The position numbers and the translations under genes are program-made. Positions 16,651 through 25,026 of a stretch of 64,000 nucleotides of DNA are shown in pieces; the stretch's first letter is position 1, and the number at the start of each line of letters is the position of its first letter. This stretch comes from Alteromonas portus (GTDB lineage: Bacteria; Pseudomonadota; Gammaproteobacteria; Enterobacterales; Alteromonadaceae), in the NCBI RefSeq assembly GCF_005117025.1, contig NZ_SWCO01000012.1:124001-188000 (forward strand). Reading direction: 5' to 3'. Under the pieces are notes generated by a model. That model saw only the letters and a list, made by a program, of their open reading frames with translations, made no database searches and had not been told where the DNA came from.

Positions 16651-19600
16651 TTAGAAGCGGTAGTTAACACCCAAACGTAATTCCCAAAGTGATGCATCAC
16701 CTTGACGTGGAGTTGGGTTTGAAGAACCAATTGTAACAGTGTTAAACGATGCTTCTTCAAGAATGCCCCAGTCGTCATTCAGCATATTTGTGAAGTTATC
16801 AATCACGAAGAATACTTGTGCTGAGTGGTCTTTGTGGAACGCTGGAACATCTTGGCGAACCGCGATATCAACTTTTGTCCACCAAGGGCTTTCTTCATCA
16901 TTACGCTCAGCACCGATTGGAAGAACACTACCGCTATCTAAGTAAGGAGTGAATCCAAAGATCGCATTACCTTCATTTTTTGAGTAAACAAGGCTGTAAG
17001 GTCTGCCAGACTGTGCAACCGCAAATGCAGAGAACGTAGTGTCATAACCATCAATAAGCTCGGTGGTGTAACGGAAGTCCAATGTAAAGCGGTGAGCAAT
17101 GTTCCAATCAGAAAGTGAAGATACATCTTCATTCGGGTTAGTGAATGCTCTGTACTGGTAGTTAGAGAAAGCTACCGAGCTAGTCATAGGCTGAGTATCT
17201 TCAGCGTGGCTGTAGTTATAACCCGCAACAACTGAGATTCCGTTATCCCAAGCTTTATTCATAACTGCAGTTAATGAGTATGAAGTTGAAGTCTCATCAG
17301 AATTTGTTAACTCAAGAGAGCCATAACCGTTTCTATCGTAATCGATATAACCTTCTTCGGTTAAGCCAACCGCTTCAATACCTTTGTATTTAATCATCGC
17401 TTGGTCTTGCGTAATGCTTACCAATAGGTCTAGGTTAAATACGTAGTCTTCATCTGTAATATGCGTCAAGCCCGCAGAGATTTTCCACTCGCTAGGCATT
17501 TCGAAGTCTGGGTCAAGGTTATTACTTTCGAAGTTGTCGCCTTCACCAGCATCCATAGCTGCATCTAAGTCTGACGGTACAGAATAACCAGGACCAGCAG
17601 TTACGCCATCTTCTGTGTTAACCCAAGTAATGCTGCCATCGAACAAGTTAGCGTAAGTACCTTCTACTTCACCACCTAGCACGTTAGTATTTTGATAATT
17701 GTTAGTCATCCAAACGTTAGGGTTACCACCTGAGAATAGACCAACACCACCGCGAAGTTCTGTACTATCGCTTAGCGTGTAGTTAAGGCCAATACGCGGT
17801 TGAAGTAAGTCAACACCGTCTAAGTTAGCCGTATTGCTGTAACCGTAAGAATCAGTAAATTCAGTATTTTCTACTGGACGGTCAGACGTTGTAATCCAAT
17901 CATAACGAAGGCCTGCAACTACTTTAAGGTCGTCAGTTAAATAGAATTCGTCTTGTGCGTATACTGATTGAGATTTAAAGCCCCATTCTGCAGCACGGTC
18001 TAGCAGGTTACCAGAGTACGCGTAGCCGTACTCGATTTCTGCATTCGTACCGTTCTCAAAGTCTTCAAGACTTTCGAATGTAATTGACGTTTCAGAGTGC
18101 TGAACAAATAGGTTATAGATATCTAGATCGTCGCTTTCATAACCGAAAGTTAGCGTGTGGCCATTGTCGAAATAGTAGTTACCACGGAACATTAGGCTCA
18201 TCGCTTCCCAGTCTAGCTGGTTAGACTGACGGCTGTCATCAGAACCTAAGTAAACTACTAGATCATCGGCGTTATCTTCAGTTTCGTTTCCAAGCTCGAT
18301 TTTAATTTCGCCAAAGTCGTTGTCGCCTGGAGTGCCGTTACCGTACATAGAACGCTGAAGGTTATCTAGCTCGGTACGAGAGACACGAATTTCTGTTGAA
18401 AACTTGTCTGTCCAATCAGAGTACAATACACCTACAAACGTTTGCAGTTCTGCGCCACGCTCATATAAGTGGCTAGACAATTCAAACTCGTCTGCGTCGC
18501 CGTCAGATTCAGCAAAGTTGTTACCGTCATTATAGTTATAAGTGAAGGCGAAACGATGCTGGTCATTAATGTTCCAGTCTAACTTAATAAGTAACTTTTC
18601 ATCTTCGTTAGCTAGGCTTGAAGGAACAGAGCCAGCGTCGAAGTTATACAAAGATTGTGAAACTGACTGAATAGTTTCTAGCTGCTCTTGACTAATAGCA
18701 ACTTCGTTGATGGCACCTGAGCCGATTGCGCCGCGGTCAAAGGTATTAGCGCCTTCAAGTTTTTCGTATGCAGCAAAAATAAATAGTTTATCTTTGATAA
18801 GTGGTGCACCAACAGAAAAGCCATAACGCTTCTCGGTATAGCCGCCAAGAGTAATGTCGTCACCTTCTAAAGAATCACCACGTAGGCTGTCACTACCAAA
18901 GTCGTAGAAAGCAGTACCGTGAACTTCATTAGTACCTGTTTTACTTACAGCACTAATATTACACGCAGAGAAACCACCGTAGATTACATCAAACGGTGCA
19001 ATTTCTACTGAAACACCAGCAATAGCATCGAAAGAGAAAGGCATTCTTTCAGTTGGGTAGCCGTTTGAGTTAAGACCGAAAAGGTCATTCATGCGAACAC
19101 CATCAACAGTCAAGCTGTTGAAGCGAGGGCTTTTACCAGCACATTGGATACCGTTGCTGCCGCCTTCGTCTACGTAGATACGTGGGTCGATACGAACGAT
19201 GTCAGTGATGTCACGGTTAATTGCAGGCGCTTCTTGAAGAGTAGAAAGGTCGAAGCTTGCTACTGGGCCAGTTTGACCGAAAGACAAACTACTTACTTGA
19301 GAACCAGTAACAACAATGTTTTCGTACTGAGCCGCTGGCTCAAGCGTACGTTCGATAGATGCAGATTCACCAAGCTCTAAGTAAACATCGTTGATTGTTT
19401 GATCAGCGAATTCATCAGAATCAATAACAACTGTGTATGGACCACCAACGCGAAGACCGCGAAGACTGAACGTACCACCACTGTTAACTGTTACTGTTTT
19501 CACAGCACCAGTAGGAACGTGAGTTACCGTTACAACGGTACCTGCTGCTGGGTTACCTTGAGGCCCCATAATTTTACCGTTCAATTCAGATGACGTTACC

Positions 19601-19680
19601 TGCGCCATTGCAGTTGACGACAAACCGATTGACAGCGCAACCGCAGCCGCAATGCGACTGAACTTTGCTGATGTTCTCAT
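16651..19680 (-). CDS. Oar-like TonB-dependent receptor with N-terminal carboxypeptidase-regulatory-like domain
   Basis: Outer-membrane transporter of 1009 residues. The start at 19680 (MRTSAKFSRIAAAVALS) has AGGGA upstream and gives a clean signal peptide ending TAMAQ at about residue 27; the frame continues 24 codons further but without a signal. After the signal comes a small beta-sandwich (LNGKIMGPQGNPAAGTVVTV, about 33-115) of the CarboxypepD_reg type. The plug follows, with a VVTGSQVSSL TonB-box-like segment, then the barrel ending WELRLGVNYRF. This resembles the Oar family of proteobacterial receptors. Tandem-style TGACCA-N2-TGGTCA sites link it to the oxygenase gene at 24130, which suggests a common regulator. 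Substrate unknown; peptides or nucleic-acid breakdown products are possible only by context. Confidence 0.93.
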   Translation of the reverse strand: MRTSAKFSRIAAAVALSIGLSSTAMAQVTSSELNGKIMGPQGNPAAGTVVTVTHVPTGAVKTVTVNSGGTFSLRGLRVGGPYTVVIDSDEFADQTINDVYLELGESASIERTLEPAAQYENIVVTGSQVSSLSFGQTGPVASFDLSTLQEAPAINRDITDIVRIDPRIYVDEGGSNGIQCAGKSPRFNSLTVDGVRMNDLFGLNSNGYPTERMPFSFDAIAGVSVEIAPFDVIYGGFSACNISAVSKTGTNEVHGTAFYDFGSDSLRGDSLEGDDITLGGYTEKRYGFSVGAPLIKDKLFIFAAYEKLEGANTFDRGAIGSGAINEVAISQEQLETIQSVSQSLYNFDAGSVPSSLANEDEKLLIKLDWNINDQHRFAFTYNYNDGNNFAESDGDADEFELSSHLYERGAELQTFVGVLYSDWTDKFSTEIRVSRTELDNLQRSMYGNGTPGDNDFGEIKIELGNETEDNADDLVVYLGSDDSRQSNQLDWEAMSLMFRGNYYFDNGHTLTFGYESDDLDIYNLFVQHSETSITFESLEDFENGTNAEIEYGYAYSGNLLDRAAEWGFKSQSVYAQDEFYLTDDLKVVAGLRYDWITTSDRPVENTEFTDSYGYSNTANLDGVDLLQPRIGLNYTLSDSTELRGGVGLFSGGNPNVWMTNNYQNTNVLGGEVEGTYANLFDGSITWVNTEDGVTAGPGYSVPSDLDAAMDAGEGDNFESNNLDPDFEMPSEWKISAGLTHITDEDYVFNLDLLVSITQDQAMIKYKGIEAVGLTEEGYIDYDRNGYGSLELTNSDETSTSYSLTAVMNKAWDNGISVVAGYNYSHAEDTQPMTSSVAFSNYQYRAFTNPNEDVSSLSDWNIAHRFTLDFRYTTELIDGYDTTFSAFAVAQSGRPYSLVYSKNEGNAIFGFTPYLDSGSVLPIGAERNDEESPWWTKVDIAVRQDVPAFHKDHSAQVFFVIDNFTNMLNDDWGILEEASFNTVTIGSSNPTPRQGDASLWELRLGVNYRF

Positions 19681-20057
19681 GTGTGTTTCCCTTTTTTGTT
19701 TAAATTTGTTTTTAGGTTCGCTAGTAGGGTATTTCCCGTAGTCGACCTTCAATTAATATGAATCGACAAAATTGTTATAGAGATTCATGTCAATTTTATT
19801 ACAACTTTACATTTTTATTTAGCAGCAACTCCCCTAGGCGTTTGACTTTGTAAAAAATATCTTGACCAAATGGTCAGGTTAATTTACTTATTATTATTAT
19901 TGTCAATTCACGGCGTTTAGCTGATGTTATTCTTGCCATATCACGCACTAATAAACAGCGTTTAACAAAAATCAGGTTTACCTATAAAAACTACAACAAT
20001 AACAACAACTTAATAATTTTAAATAAACTTACCTATTGCAATAAGTAACCTTAACTG
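19681..20057. other. Divergent intergenic region between the Oar-like receptor and the 20058 gene
   Basis: About 380 bp, very AT-rich, with no gene. It carries the palindromic operator at 19863-19876 and promoters for both divergent genes. I see no confident -10/-35 pair. Confidence 0.5.
19861..19878. promoter_or_regulatory. Palindromic operator TGACCA-N2-TGGTCA
   Basis: TGACCA (19863-19868), AA, TGGTCA (19871-19876), with one mismatch in the flanking CT/GG pairs. It lies 183 bp upstream of the Oar-like receptor start. The same element occurs at 23974-24013 upstream of the oxygenase gene, which argues for a shared transcription factor not encoded here. Confidence 0.6.
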
Positions 20058-20954
20058 ATGAAATCCATATATAAATCGTTAATTCATTTGGTCGTTTTTT
20101 TGACAGATTTAAGAATTGTTACCTCTGTAAAGTGGATTATATTAGCTATGGTTGCGCTGTTGTGTAGCCTAGCAAGCTATTACAAAAATTCTATGCTTTA
20201 TGATGACATTCTGCCGCAAACTGGTCAAACATTAACCTGCAACACAGGGTTATCAGGTAATAAGGACGTGTTTTCAGCTTATATTACTGATGGTCGGATA
20301 GCGGAAATGGTTAGCGAACGCTTGTGCTCAGATAGCACAATAAAGCGTCAGTATAGTGGTATAAAAGTAGTGATTGGCCAAAGCGATTACGATACCTTTA
20401 GGTATATTAATCACGGCGTTGTTGACTTAGCATTAGTAAAAAGCAATATCGTAGACGCTTTCGGTGCAGATAAAATTTACGGTTTAACCAAACTAGCAGC
20501 CCACCCTGATTACCCCGCATTCTTCATAGCTCTCAGAGAAAAGCCATTATTAAGTAAAGAGTATTTACTTGGTAAACGCATAGGACTTTTGGATTACCCT
20601 AGTAGCCGCTCAGGTCACATAGTGCCAAAAACGGTTTTACACCACATGGGGCTAACTGACACTAATGTCGACATTATTTATTACAGCTCTCACAAGGAAT
20701 TAAGGCGAGCACTTCTTGCCGGCGAAGTTGATATCATTTCGACGTATTGGGCGGAGGAAGATGCCGACACGTTTTCTAAAAACTACACTTCACCTCTACT
20801 TGAAAGCGTTAGCGGAATGCAGTGGTATTTGAAAATGCAAACTCAAAATACAGACCTGTTTTGCGCGATACAGTCTGTTATTTACGAAATAGCGACTACC
20901 CACCCAAGACCATATTACAAAAATATTACGCTGGAAGAGGGTTGTAACAAATGA
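20058..20954 (+). CDS. Membrane-anchored PhnD/SBP-like periplasmic binding protein (unknown function)
   Basis: 298 residues. A single N-terminal membrane helix at about residues 25-42 anchors a periplasmic domain. The domain resembles phosphonate/phosphite-type (PhnD-like) solute-binding proteins: a VVIGQSDYDTFRYINHGVVDLALVKSN segment, then LGKRIGLLDYPSSRSGHIVPKTVLHHMGL and LLAGEVDIISTYW, typical of the second lobe. Cysteines at about 55, 84 and 269 could form disulphides. No ABC permease or ATPase is adjacent. Instead the stop overlaps the next start by 4 bp (ATGA). The pair may therefore sense a ligand rather than import it. The ribosome-binding site is weak. Family assignment is by pattern, not certain. 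Confidence 0.72.
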   Translation: MKSIYKSLIHLVVFLTDLRIVTSVKWIILAMVALLCSLASYYKNSMLYDDILPQTGQTLTCNTGLSGNKDVFSAYITDGRIAEMVSERLCSDSTIKRQYSGIKVVIGQSDYDTFRYINHGVVDLALVKSNIVDAFGADKIYGLTKLAAHPDYPAFFIALREKPLLSKEYLLGKRIGLLDYPSSRSGHIVPKTVLHHMGLTDTNVDIIYYSSHKELRRALLAGEVDIISTYWAEEDADTFSKNYTSPLLESVSGMQWYLKMQTQNTDLFCAIQSVIYEIATTHPRPYYKNITLEEGCNK

Positions 20955-21904
20955 GTAAAATAAAGCTTCGACCTAAATCGCCTGTCAGGCTCGTCGCAAC
21001 TTTAACCTTCCTGCTAATTTCATTACAAATTGCGTCAATAATTGGCCAGTATCTTGCGCATCAATTTTCTATACACAGAGCTATTGACGTAGTGGAGAGA
21101 CGGATTAGTTTGGATAGCGCTTTCCTTGATGTCGGAAACGAAACGCTGAATACACCAGCAAATAGGTATGCTATTGAACGTTACCTAGAGCGTCTCGAAA
21201 AAGTTTTAGAAGAAAAAAACCTTCCCGTAGTAGTAAGTGAAATTCAGGGCGTTAGAACCAAGTCAGACTTAACTGAATTCCCGAGATTGCACCGCACTAC
21301 CTTCGAAAATGCAGAGCAAACCATTAGTATTTCTATTAACAGTAGAAATCCGCTCAATGAAGTTGGAATTAGTTGGCTGAGTATCATCCTTGCACTACTT
21401 ATTTCCCCGCTTTTTGCTTTTACTAGTAAAAAAAGACGAGCACAGTCTGCGCGTGAAGAAATAGTACTTCCCCCTAAGCCTAGGCTTGTTATTAATCTAC
21501 AGGAAAAAACCATTTCAAACGGTATTGATGACAAAGTAGTGACACTTCAAAACAAGCCTCTATGTTTCTATACCGCATTAGTTAAGTATTGCATAGATAA
21601 CCCTAATGAATCTTTGCCTCCACATAAAGATGTACCGCACGAGTTAATGGCATTAGCAAATAAGTGCTTCGGACGGTTAATTGAATTGGGCCATACGAAG
21701 CGAAAGCGCCCAGATTTTAACGCAAACTTAGATAAAACCCTTAGCGAAATACGTGCTGCACTTGATGATGTGTTCACGGGCTATATTGATGAAAAAGAGA
21801 CCTACTACCCGCCTAGAGCACAAGGTGAGGGTTCTCGTTCAAAACAGCATTCGTATGCATTGCCAAGTATTAAGGAAGACGATATAGAGATAATTGGTAA
21901 TTAG
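20951..21904 (+). CDS. Inner-membrane protein with periplasmic domain and C-terminal winged-helix-like region
   Basis: 317 residues of no family I can name. Two membrane helices (about 13-32 and 143-160) bracket a periplasmic domain of about 110 residues. The cytoplasmic tail (165-317) begins basic and continues as KPRLVINLQEKTISNGIDDK then VVTLQNKPLCFYTALVKYCIDNP. This resembles the beta-hairpin plus first helices of an OmpR/ToxR-type winged helix (value, beta-strands, LT-x-x-E/K-L). It overlaps the upstream binding-protein gene by 4 bp, so the two are co-translated. A plausible reading is a one-component membrane signalling unit whose ligand is captured by the first protein. This is an inference from topology and gene coupling. 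Confidence 0.6.
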   Translation: MSKIKLRPKSPVRLVATLTFLLISLQIASIIGQYLAHQFSIHRAIDVVERRISLDSAFLDVGNETLNTPANRYAIERYLERLEKVLEEKNLPVVVSEIQGVRTKSDLTEFPRLHRTTFENAEQTISISINSRNPLNEVGISWLSIILALLISPLFAFTSKKRRAQSAREEIVLPPKPRLVINLQEKTISNGIDDKVVTLQNKPLCFYTALVKYCIDNPNESLPPHKDVPHELMALANKCFGRLIELGHTKRKRPDFNANLDKTLSEIRAALDDVFTGYIDEKETYYPPRAQGEGSRSKQHSYALPSIKEDDIEIIGN

Positions 21905-22112
21905 CGATATTTTGATTATTTCAGTGAAAAACTGACCACTTGGAGAACTTTTTTGTATTTTTTGCGAGTTTGAAAAACACCCCGCAATACCTTGAAAATC
22001 CAATAAAGTTCCTGCAAAGACCGCGCCCAAAAGTGATAACTTGTGAATATAACATTGATTCGCGAGGCCTAAACGCGTATCTTTGCACCAACAAAATCAG
22101 CTTTATAGTACT

Positions 22113-22736
22113 ATGCAATCGCCACTTATTATTGCCATTTCTGGAGCTTCTGGCTCTGGGAAGTCTCTTTTTACAAAAAATTTGTTTAACGGCTTCAGTG
22201 CTCAAGGCCGCCCTGTTCAGGTGCTGCGCGAAGATCACTATTATCGTGCTCAAGATCACCTTCCTATGGAACAGCGTGAGAAGAATAACTACGATCATCC
22301 AAATGCGTTTGAACATGAGTTATTAAAAGCACACTTGCAAGCACTGCGTGATGGCCAACCTATTGACTATCCACACTACTGCTATAAAACGCACACGCGC
22401 TTACCTGAAACTGAACGCCTTAATCCAGCGCCAGTTATCATCCTTGAAGGTATCATGCTGCTAGCGCGTACCGATTTATTACCTCTATATGATGTAAAAA
22501 TCTTTATCGACACTCCGCTTGATATTTGTTTGATGCGCCGAATGATGCGAGACCTGAAAGAGCGTGGCCGTAGCATTGAGTCGGTGGCAAAGCAGTACGA
22601 AGAAACTGTAAAGCCTATGTATCATCAATTTATCGAACCTAGCCGCTTCACTGCCGACGTAGTAGTGACGCAAGGTGGCAAAAACCAAATTGCATTAGAT
22701 GTGATCAAATCACACATTCAGCAAGCGCTTCTTTAA
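22113..22736 (+). CDS. udk: Uridine kinase (uridine/cytidine salvage)
   Basis: Phosphorylates uridine and cytidine to UMP and CMP. 207 residues from the ATG at 22113 (MQSPLIIAISG). A TTG at 22083 would add 10 unlike residues and has no ribosome-binding site either. The P-loop GASGSGKS is at about residues 11-18. The REDHYYRAQDHLP segment and the lid arginines in LMRRMMRDLKERGRS are typical of the family. The nucleoside transporter nupC follows after 12 bp, so uptake and phosphorylation are encoded together. The weak start region suggests modest translation or an undetected leader. Confidence 0.95.
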   Translation: MQSPLIIAISGASGSGKSLFTKNLFNGFSAQGRPVQVLREDHYYRAQDHLPMEQREKNNYDHPNAFEHELLKAHLQALRDGQPIDYPHYCYKTHTRLPETERLNPAPVIILEGIMLLARTDLLPLYDVKIFIDTPLDICLMRRMMRDLKERGRSIESVAKQYEETVKPMYHQFIEPSRFTADVVVTQGGKNQIALDVIKSHIQQALL

Positions 22737-22748
22737 GGGAACATTACT

Positions 22749-23960
22749 ATGGTAAGTTTACTGGGCATTGCAGTCCTTCTGGGTATTGCCTTCGCGTTAT
22801 CATCGGCGAAACGCAATATAAATTGGCGCACCGTTGGTGGCGCATTTGCTATTCAAGCATCAGTTGGCGCATTTGTCCTGTATTCTGAACCAGGTAAGGA
22901 AGTTTTGTTAAGCGCGACCAAATTCGTTGCTAACATTATTGCTTATAGCCAAGAAGGTATAAACTTCTTGTTCGGTCCTATTGGCGACAAATCAATTGCA
23001 TTCATTTTTGCCTTCAATGTACTCCCTGTTATTGTCTTTTTCTCGGCCCTTATCGCGGTGCTCTATCACCTTAAAGTGATGGGCTTAATCATAAAAATTA
23101 TCGGTGGCTTTCTACAAAAAGCGTTGGGAACTAGTCGACCTGAGTCCATGTCCTCTGCTGCCAATATTTTTGTGGGCCAAACTGAAGCACCTTTAGTGGT
23201 ACGCCCTTTTATTCCACACATGACGAGCTCTGAGCTGTTTGCCGTTATGGTAGGTGGTTTAGCGTCAATTGCTGGCTCTGTAATGGCAGGGTACGCGGGA
23301 ATGGGCGTAGACCTTAAGTATTTATTGGCGGCCAGCTTTATGGCTGCGCCAGGTGGCTTACTAATGGCAAAAATTATCTTGCCTGAAACCAGTAAGCCAA
23401 ATGAAGATTTACATGACGTAGACGCGGAAGATACTGCCTACGCCAATGTATTTGATGCTGCGGCCAGTGGCGCAGCGTCAGGCATGCAGCTTGCGTTAAA
23501 CGTAGGCGCCATGCTACTCGCTTTCATAGCTTTAATTGCCATGTTCAACGGTCTTATTGGCTGGACGGCAGCGCTATTTGGTTATGAAAACGTCACGTTT
23601 GAAGGGATCCTGGGTTATGTGCTTCAACCTCTCGCATGGGCAATCGGCGTACCATGGGAGGAAGCGCAACTTGCAGGTAGTTTCATTGGTCAGAAAATGG
23701 TGGTCAACGAATTTGTTGCTTACCTCAACTTCTTAGAAAACCAATCACAGCTATCTGAAGCATCTCAGGCCATTATCACCTTTGCACTTTGTGGTTTTGC
23801 AAACTTCTCTTCTATCGCTATTTTGATGGGTGGAATTGGTGCTATGGCACCAACACGCAGAAAAGAAATTGCGAGACTGGGGCTAAAAGCTGTTATTGCT
23901 GCAACGTTATCTAACTTAATGAGTGCCGCGCTAGCGGGCTTTTACCTCTCTCTTGGTTAA
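22749..23960 (+). CDS. nupC: NupC-family concentrative nucleoside transporter
   Basis: Inner-membrane CNT-family nucleoside:cation symporter, 403 residues with about ten hydrophobic segments. The family signatures are visible: GQTEAPLVVRPFI at about residues 138-150, NEFVAYLNF around 317 and CGFANFSSIAIL around 343. AAGGGAAC lies upstream of the ATG. Transcribed with udk. Specificity (pyrimidine or broad) cannot be read directly, though coupling with udk points to uridine/cytidine. Two operator-like palindromes follow its stop, but they belong to the next transcription unit. Confidence 0.95.
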   Translation: MVSLLGIAVLLGIAFALSSAKRNINWRTVGGAFAIQASVGAFVLYSEPGKEVLLSATKFVANIIAYSQEGINFLFGPIGDKSIAFIFAFNVLPVIVFFSALIAVLYHLKVMGLIIKIIGGFLQKALGTSRPESMSSAANIFVGQTEAPLVVRPFIPHMTSSELFAVMVGGLASIAGSVMAGYAGMGVDLKYLLAASFMAAPGGLLMAKIILPETSKPNEDLHDVDAEDTAYANVFDAAASGAASGMQLALNVGAMLLAFIALIAMFNGLIGWTAALFGYENVTFEGILGYVLQPLAWAIGVPWEEAQLAGSFIGQKMVVNEFVAYLNFLENQSQLSEASQAIITFALCGFANFSSIAILMGGIGAMAPTRRKEIARLGLKAVIAATLSNLMSAALAGFYLSLG

Positions 23961-23973
23961 ATTTCATTAATTT

Positions 23974-24013
23974 GGACCAGTTGGTCAAGATTTTACTAGA
24001 CTAACTGGTCAGG
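23974..24013. promoter_or_regulatory. Tandem TGACCA-N2-TGGTCA-type operators upstream of the oxygenase gene
   Basis: The first site is GGACCA-GT-TGGTCA (23974-23987), the second AGACTA-AC-TGGTCA (23998-24011). Their centres are 24 bp apart. Both carry the TGGTCA half exactly and match the site before the Oar-like receptor. A TATAAT at 24095-24100 is a candidate -10 for the oxygenase promoter. Confidence 0.6.
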
Positions 24014-24129
24014 TTTCTGTAAATTACGCGCAAATTCCTCGCGGGGTTGATTTATGTCAATTTCTGCGACTTTTTTCTGTAGCCCGTCTACCTTTATAAT
24101 GCCGCAGTCAAAATATACGGGATAAAGTT

Positions 24130-24969
24130 ATGCAATTAGTTGCTGTTGATTACCAAGCGGAAAACGCACAAGAAGAATTCGTGAAGTCACTTCGCGAGAC
24201 AGGGTTCGGTGTTTTAAAGAATCACCCTATCCAGCAGTCATTAGTTCAAGGTATTTACAACAATTGGCAGGGCTTCTTCGACAGTGAAGAGAAGAATGAT
24301 TACCTGTACAACAAAGGTAAACAAGACGGATTTTTCCCTCAGAGTGTATCTGAGGTAGCCAAAGGCTTTACGAAAAAAGATATTAAAGAGTATTACCACT
24401 TCTATCCGTGGGGACAGTGTCCAGAAGCACTACACCCACAAATTTCTCAGTACTATGAGGAAGCAAACACACTAGCGAAAGAGCTACTGGGTTGGATAGA
24501 AAAACATTCTCCTTCAGAGGTGAGTGAGAAGTACAGTCAACCGCTAGGTAACATGATCAAAGATTCTGATCAAACCTTGCTACGTATACTGCACTACCCA
24601 CCACTAAAAGGTGATGAAGAAGTAGATGCAATTCGCGCTGCTGCTCACGAAGATATTAACTTAATTACTATCTTACCGGCAGCTAACGAACCTGGATTGC
24701 AAGTACAAGCTAAAGACGGTAGTTGGATTGACGTTCCTTGTGATTTTGGGAACTTGATTGTGAATATTGGCGACATGCTTCAAGAAGCATCAGGCGGATA
24801 TTTCCCATCAACTACGCATAGGGTTGTAAACCCAGATGGCACTGACATGACGAAATCTCGCATTTCATTGCCACTATTTTTACACCCTAGACCAGATGTT
24901 GTTCTTTCAGAACGTCATACTGCAGGGTCATACCTGCAAGAGCGCCTTCGTGAGCTGGGCGTTATATAA
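24130..24969 (+). CDS. 2-oxoglutarate/Fe(II)-dependent oxygenase, isopenicillin-N-synthase-like family
   Basis: 279-residue cytoplasmic oxygenase. The N-terminal DIOX_N-like region (about 1-110) is followed by the double-stranded beta-helix core. The iron triad is complete: H173 and D175 in AAHEDINLIT, and H230 in STTHRVVNP. The 2-oxoglutarate-binding R-x-S is R244-x-S246. The substrate is unknown. Members of this family include thymine hydroxylases, ethylene-forming enzymes and antibiotic synthases. The neighbouring udk-nupC makes a nucleobase or nucleoside substrate thinkable, but not shown. It shares operators with the Oar-like receptor at 16651, which suggests a joint uptake and oxidation function. 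Confidence 0.9.
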   Translation: MQLVAVDYQAENAQEEFVKSLRETGFGVLKNHPIQQSLVQGIYNNWQGFFDSEEKNDYLYNKGKQDGFFPQSVSEVAKGFTKKDIKEYYHFYPWGQCPEALHPQISQYYEEANTLAKELLGWIEKHSPSEVSEKYSQPLGNMIKDSDQTLLRILHYPPLKGDEEVDAIRAAAHEDINLITILPAANEPGLQVQAKDGSWIDVPCDFGNLIVNIGDMLQEASGGYFPSTTHRVVNPDGTDMTKSRISLPLFLHPRPDVVLSERHTAGSYLQERLRELGVI

Positions 24970-24997
24970 ATTAAGTTCCTTTTGTAGTGTTATTCTT

Positions 24998-25026
24998 TTG
25001 CCGCAGCTAGTCTGCGGCTTTTTTTT
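24998..25026 (+). terminator. Terminator of the oxygenase gene
   Basis: GCCGCAG (25000-25006), loop, CTGCGGC (25012-25018), then eight T. A textbook intrinsic terminator. Its T-run touches the stop codon of the convergent lipoprotein gene. Confidence 0.92.

Noticed and set aside
21921..22326. Long overlapping frames on both strands (about 130 codons each) upstream of and inside udk
   Set aside because: They overlap the well-supported udk gene and the intergenic region, with no recognisable protein features, so they are shadow frames.
24061..24100. Strong sigma-70 promoter for the oxygenase gene
   Set aside because: A TATAAT exists at 24095-24100 but I found no acceptable -35 at the right spacing, so I mention it only as a candidate -10.
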